64,000 nt of DNA from Rubrivivax sp. Lineage in GTDB: Bacteria > Pseudomonadota > Gammaproteobacteria > Burkholderiales > Burkholderiaceae_C. Under the pieces are notes generated by a model. That model did not search any database and was not told the DNA's origin. It worked only from the letters and a program-made list of their open reading frames with translations. Position 1 is the stretch's first letter; the number at the start of each line of letters is the position of its first letter. A program made the position numbers and the translations under genes. The stretch is taken from the NCBI GenBank assembly GCA_004210455.1, contig SEFA01000001.1, positions 112,635 to 176,634 on the forward strand, in the 5' to 3' direction. Shown here piece by piece: positions 61,436-64,000 of the stretch.

Positions 61436-62095
61436 ATGACCGCACGACTCCTTCCCGTGTCCCTCACCGACGCCGCCGTGACCGCCCTCCAGGCGCTCGC
61501 CCTGACTGTCGCCGCCGTGCTGCCCGTCTTCGTCTTCGCCCATACCGGCGAAGGCGTTCCGCACGACCACGGTGCGCTGAGCGCCGGCGCCGCCTTCGGC
61601 GAAGGCTTCACCCATCCGTTCACCGGGCTGGACCACCTTGCCGCGATGCTGGCGGTCGGCCTGTGGAGCGCGCTGACCCAGACCGGCCGCCGCATGCTGG
61701 CGGCGCCGTTCGCATTCGCCGGCCTGCTGCTGGTGGGCGCGCTGGTCGGCTTCGCGCTCGCCGACGAGGGTGTGCAGGTGCCGGGTGTCGAGCCGATGGT
61801 CGCCGCGTCGGTGCTGGTACTGGGTCTGGTGGCCGCCGCGCGCTGGCGTCTGGGCGCGACGGCCTCGGCGGGGCTGGTCGGCGCGTTCGCGGTCTTCCAC
61901 GGCCTGGCGCATGGCGCCGAGCTGCAGGGCGGCGCGGCGCTCGCCGGCATGGTGCTGGCGACCGCGCTGCTGCACGCGGGCGGTCTCGTCCTCGGGCTGA
62001 AGCTGCGCTCGCTCGCTCCCGTCTGGTCGCGCGCGGCGGGCGGCGCGATCGCGCTGCTCGGCCTGGGACTGCTGGCTCGCATGGTGGTCGCATGA
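61436..62095 (+). CDS. ureJ: HupE/UreJ-family membrane protein
   Basis: A 219-residue membrane protein with a cleaved-looking N-terminal helix and about six more helices. The family signature is AHTGEG followed by [20 protein letters not shown], and HGLAHGAEL later; these His residues bind metal. UreJ/HupE proteins move nickel into the cell for urease or hydrogenase. ATG 61436 has AGAGGA upstream. It lies between ureA and ureB and its stop overlaps the ureB start (ATGA), which fits nickel supply to urease. Confidence 0.9.
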   Translation: MTARLLPVSLTDAAVTALQALALTVAAVLPVFVFAHTGEGVPHDHGALSAGAAFGEGFTHPFTGLDHLAAMLAVGLWSALTQTGRRMLAAPFAFAGLLLVGALVGFALADEGVQVPGVEPMVAASVLVLGLVAAARWRLGATASAGLVGAFAVFHGLAHGAELQGGAALAGMVLATALLHAGGLVLGLKLRSLAPVWSRAAGGAIALLGLGLLARMVVA

Positions 62096-62421
62096 CGACC
62101 GGCATGACGACCGGCATGACACCCGGTGAGCTGCTGGTCGACGACGGCGAGCTGATGCTCAACCCGGGCCGGCGCACACTCGTGTTGACCGTGGTCAACG
62201 GCGCGGAGCGGCCCATCCAGGTCGGCTCCCACTACCACTTTGCCGAGACCAACGGCGCGCTGGTCTTCGATCGCGAGGCCGCGCGCGGCATGCGCCTGAA
62301 CATCGCGTCCGGCACCGCCGTGCGTTTCGAGCCCGGCCAGCAGCGCACCGTGGAGCTGGTCGACTACGCCGGCAGCCGCGAGGTCTGGGGCTTCCGCGGC
62401 CTGATCCAGGGAGCGCTCTGA
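62092..62421 (+). CDS. ureB: Urease subunit beta (UreB)
   Basis: The 109-residue beta subunit: [53 protein letters not shown] and [10 protein letters not shown] are visible in order. The N-terminus reads [14 protein letters not shown] because ATGACGACCGGC is duplicated; any of three in-frame ATG codons (62092, 62104, 62116) could start translation, and the third gives the usual family N-terminus. The first overlaps the ureJ stop. Confidence 0.96.
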   Translation: MTTGMTTGMTPGELLVDDGELMLNPGRRTLVLTVVNGAERPIQVGSHYHFAETNGALVFDREAARGMRLNIASGTAVRFEPGQQRTVELVDYAGSREVWGFRGLIQGAL

Positions 62422-64000
62422 TGGCCCGCATCGGCAGACGCGCCTACGCCGAGATGTTCGGCCCCACCGTCGGCGACCGTGTCCGGCTGGCCGACACCGC
62501 GCTCGTCATCGAGGTCGAGCACGACCTGACCCTGCGCGCCGGGGGCTACGGCGAGGAAGTGAAGTTCGGCGGCGGCAAGACGATCCGCGACGGCATGGCG
62601 CAGTCGCAGCGCACGCGCGCGCAGGGCGCCGTGGACACGGTGCTGACCAACGCGCTGATCCTCGACCACTGGGGCATCGTGAAGGCCGACATCGGCCTGA
62701 AGGACCACCGCATCGTCGCGATCGGCAAGGCCGGCAACCCGGACACGCAGCCGGGGGTGGACATCGTCATCGGCCCGGGCACCGAGGTCATCGCCTGCGA
62801 GGGCGCGATCGTCACGGCCGGCGCGATCGATTCGCACATCCACTTCATCTGCCCGCAGCAGATCGAGGAAGCGCTGGCCAGCGGGGTGACGACGATGCTG
62901 GGCGGCGGCACCGGTCCGGCGACCGGCACCTTCGCGACCACCTGCACGCCGGGGCCCTGGCACATCGAGCGCATGCTGCAGGCCGCCGACGCGTTCCCGA
63001 TGAACCTGGGCTTCCTCGGCAAGGGCAACGCGAGCCGGCCCGAGGGACTGGTCGAGCAGATCGAGGCCGGGGCGATCGGCCTGAAGCTGCACGAGGACTG
63101 GGGCACGACGCCGGCGGCGATCTCCAACTGCCTGGACGTGGCCGAACTCACCGACACCCAGGTGGCGATCCACACGGACACGCTCAATGAGAGCGGCTTC
63201 GTCGAGGACACGGTGGCCGCCTTCAAGGGCCGCACCATCCACACCTTCCACACGGAAGGCGCCGGCGGCGGGCATGCGCCGGACATCCTGAAGGTGGTCG
63301 GCGAGGCCAACGTGCTGCCGAGTTCGACCAATCCGACGCGGCCCTACACGATCAACACGCTCGACGAGCACGTCGACATGCTGATGGTGTGCCACCACCT
63401 GGACCCCGCGATCGCGGAGGACCTGGCCTTCGCCGAGAGCCGCATCCGCAAGGAGACGATCGCGGCCGAGGACATCCTGCACGACCTCGGCGCGATCAGC
63501 ATGTTCAGCTCCGACTCGCAGGCGATGGGCCGCGTGGGCGAGGTCGTGCTGCGCTGCTGGCAGACGGCGCACAAGATGAAGCAGCAGCGCGGCCGCCTGC
63601 CCGGCGACAGCGAGCGCCACGACAACGCGCGACTGAAGCGCTACATCGCCAAGCTGGCGATCAATCCCGCGATCGCGCACGGCATCAGCCACGAGGTGGG
63701 CAGCATCGAGGTGGGCAAGTGGGCGGACCTGGTGATCTGGAAGCCGGCGTTCTTCGGCGTCAAGCCGTCGCTGATCCTCAAGGGTGGCGTGATCGCCATG
63801 GCGGCGATGGGCGATCCGAATGCGTCCATCCCGACGCCGCAGCCGGTCCACTATCGGCCGATGTTCGGGAGCTTCGGTGGATCGCTGGCGCGGGCGTCGC
63901 TGAGTTTTGTCTCGCAGTCCGCCGTGAAGGCGGGTGTGGCGCAGCGGTATGGGCTGGCGAAGACGGCGGTGGCGGTGAAGGGCATTCGCGGCGTGGGCAA
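62421..64000 (+). CDS. ureC: Urease subunit alpha (UreC), 3' end cut by window
   Basis: The catalytic subunit, about 526 of roughly 570 residues present. Nickel and catalytic features are HIHFICPQQ, the carbamylated Lys222 in [37 protein letters not shown], the flap MVCHHLD with its Cys, and the Asp in [10 protein letters not shown]. It hydrolyses urea to ammonia and carbamate in the cytoplasm. ATG 62421 shares one base with the ureB stop (TGATG). ureE, ureF and ureG presumably follow beyond the window. Confidence 0.97.
   Translation, partial: MARIGRRAYAEMFGPTVGDRVRLADTALVIEVEHDLTLRAGGYGEEVKFGGGKTIRDGMAQSQRTRAQGAVDTVLTNALILDHWGIVKADIGLKDHRIVAIGKAGNPDTQPGVDIVIGPGTEVIACEGAIVTAGAIDSHIHFICPQQIEEALASGVTTMLGGGTGPATGTFATTCTPGPWHIERMLQAADAFPMNLGFLGKGNASRPEGLVEQIEAGAIGLKLHEDWGTTPAAISNCLDVAELTDTQVAIHTDTLNESGFVEDTVAAFKGRTIHTFHTEGAGGGHAPDILKVVGEANVLPSSTNPTRPYTINTLDEHVDMLMVCHHLDPAIAEDLAFAESRIRKETIAAEDILHDLGAISMFSSDSQAMGRVGEVVLRCWQTAHKMKQQRGRLPGDSERHDNARLKRYIAKLAINPAIAHGISHEVGSIEVGKWADLVIWKPAFFGVKPSLILKGGVIAMAAMGDPNASIPTPQPVHYRPMFGSFGGSLARASLSFVSQSAVKAGVAQRYGLAKTAVAVKGIRGVG

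Overview
The window is a GC-rich, densely coded chromosomal segment, very probably from a Burkholderiales betaproteobacterium of the Roseateles/Mitsuaria/Rubrivivax/Leptothrix type. The evidence is gene content: opgGH, cytochrome c4, a PEP-CTERM protein, a Bug-type tricarboxylate-binding protein, the urtABCDE plus ure gene set and an NCS1-permease/hybrid kinase fusion. No rRNA, tRNA or CRISPR array was seen, and no stretch above 300 bases lacks a gene or gene remnant.

Layout. 1-13.5 kb: an outer-membrane/envelope block on the minus strand (MoxR ATPase, small membrane protein, GNAT, S9 peptidase, then VWA protein, tamA, tamB), interrupted by a plus-strand EAL protein and a PEP-CTERM protein. 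13.5-19.8 kb: cytochrome c4, an HD-GYP protein, a decayed Clp-fold protease, a family-5 solute-binding protein translationally coupled to ureD, and a GFA-family protein. 20-27.4 kb: opgH and opgG behind a GlrK-QseG-GlrR type two-component system. The gap between glrR and opgG carries a complete-looking sigma-54 promoter: two TGTC-N10-GACA type sites, an IHF-like site and a -24/-12 element.

27.5-39 kb: one 3843-codon gene whose layout resembles a large clostridial toxin. It has duplicated N-terminal modules, a C80-type cysteine protease domain, a long hydrophobic pore-like region, degenerate RTX-like repeats, a galactose-binding-like domain and repeated C-terminal units. A 449-residue stand-alone relative of its half-module plus protease domain lies at 45.2-46.5 kb on the other strand. 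Between them are a LysR regulator, an ATPase/PD-(D/E)xK pair that looks like a compact defence system, and a CaiB/HMG-CoA lyase/Bug catabolic set.

46.6-64 kb: urea uptake (urtABCDE, minus strand), a prolyl-4-hydroxylase-like oxygenase, a secreted three-repeat protein, an Rrf2/thioredoxin-reductase-like pair, a ParD-like antitoxin, the NCS1-transporter hybrid kinase with its LuxR-type response regulator, and ureA-hupE/ureJ-ureB-ureC (ureC runs off the end). Urea uptake, urease and the transporter-kinase are likely to work together in nitrogen acquisition. ureD sits 42 kb away from ureABC.
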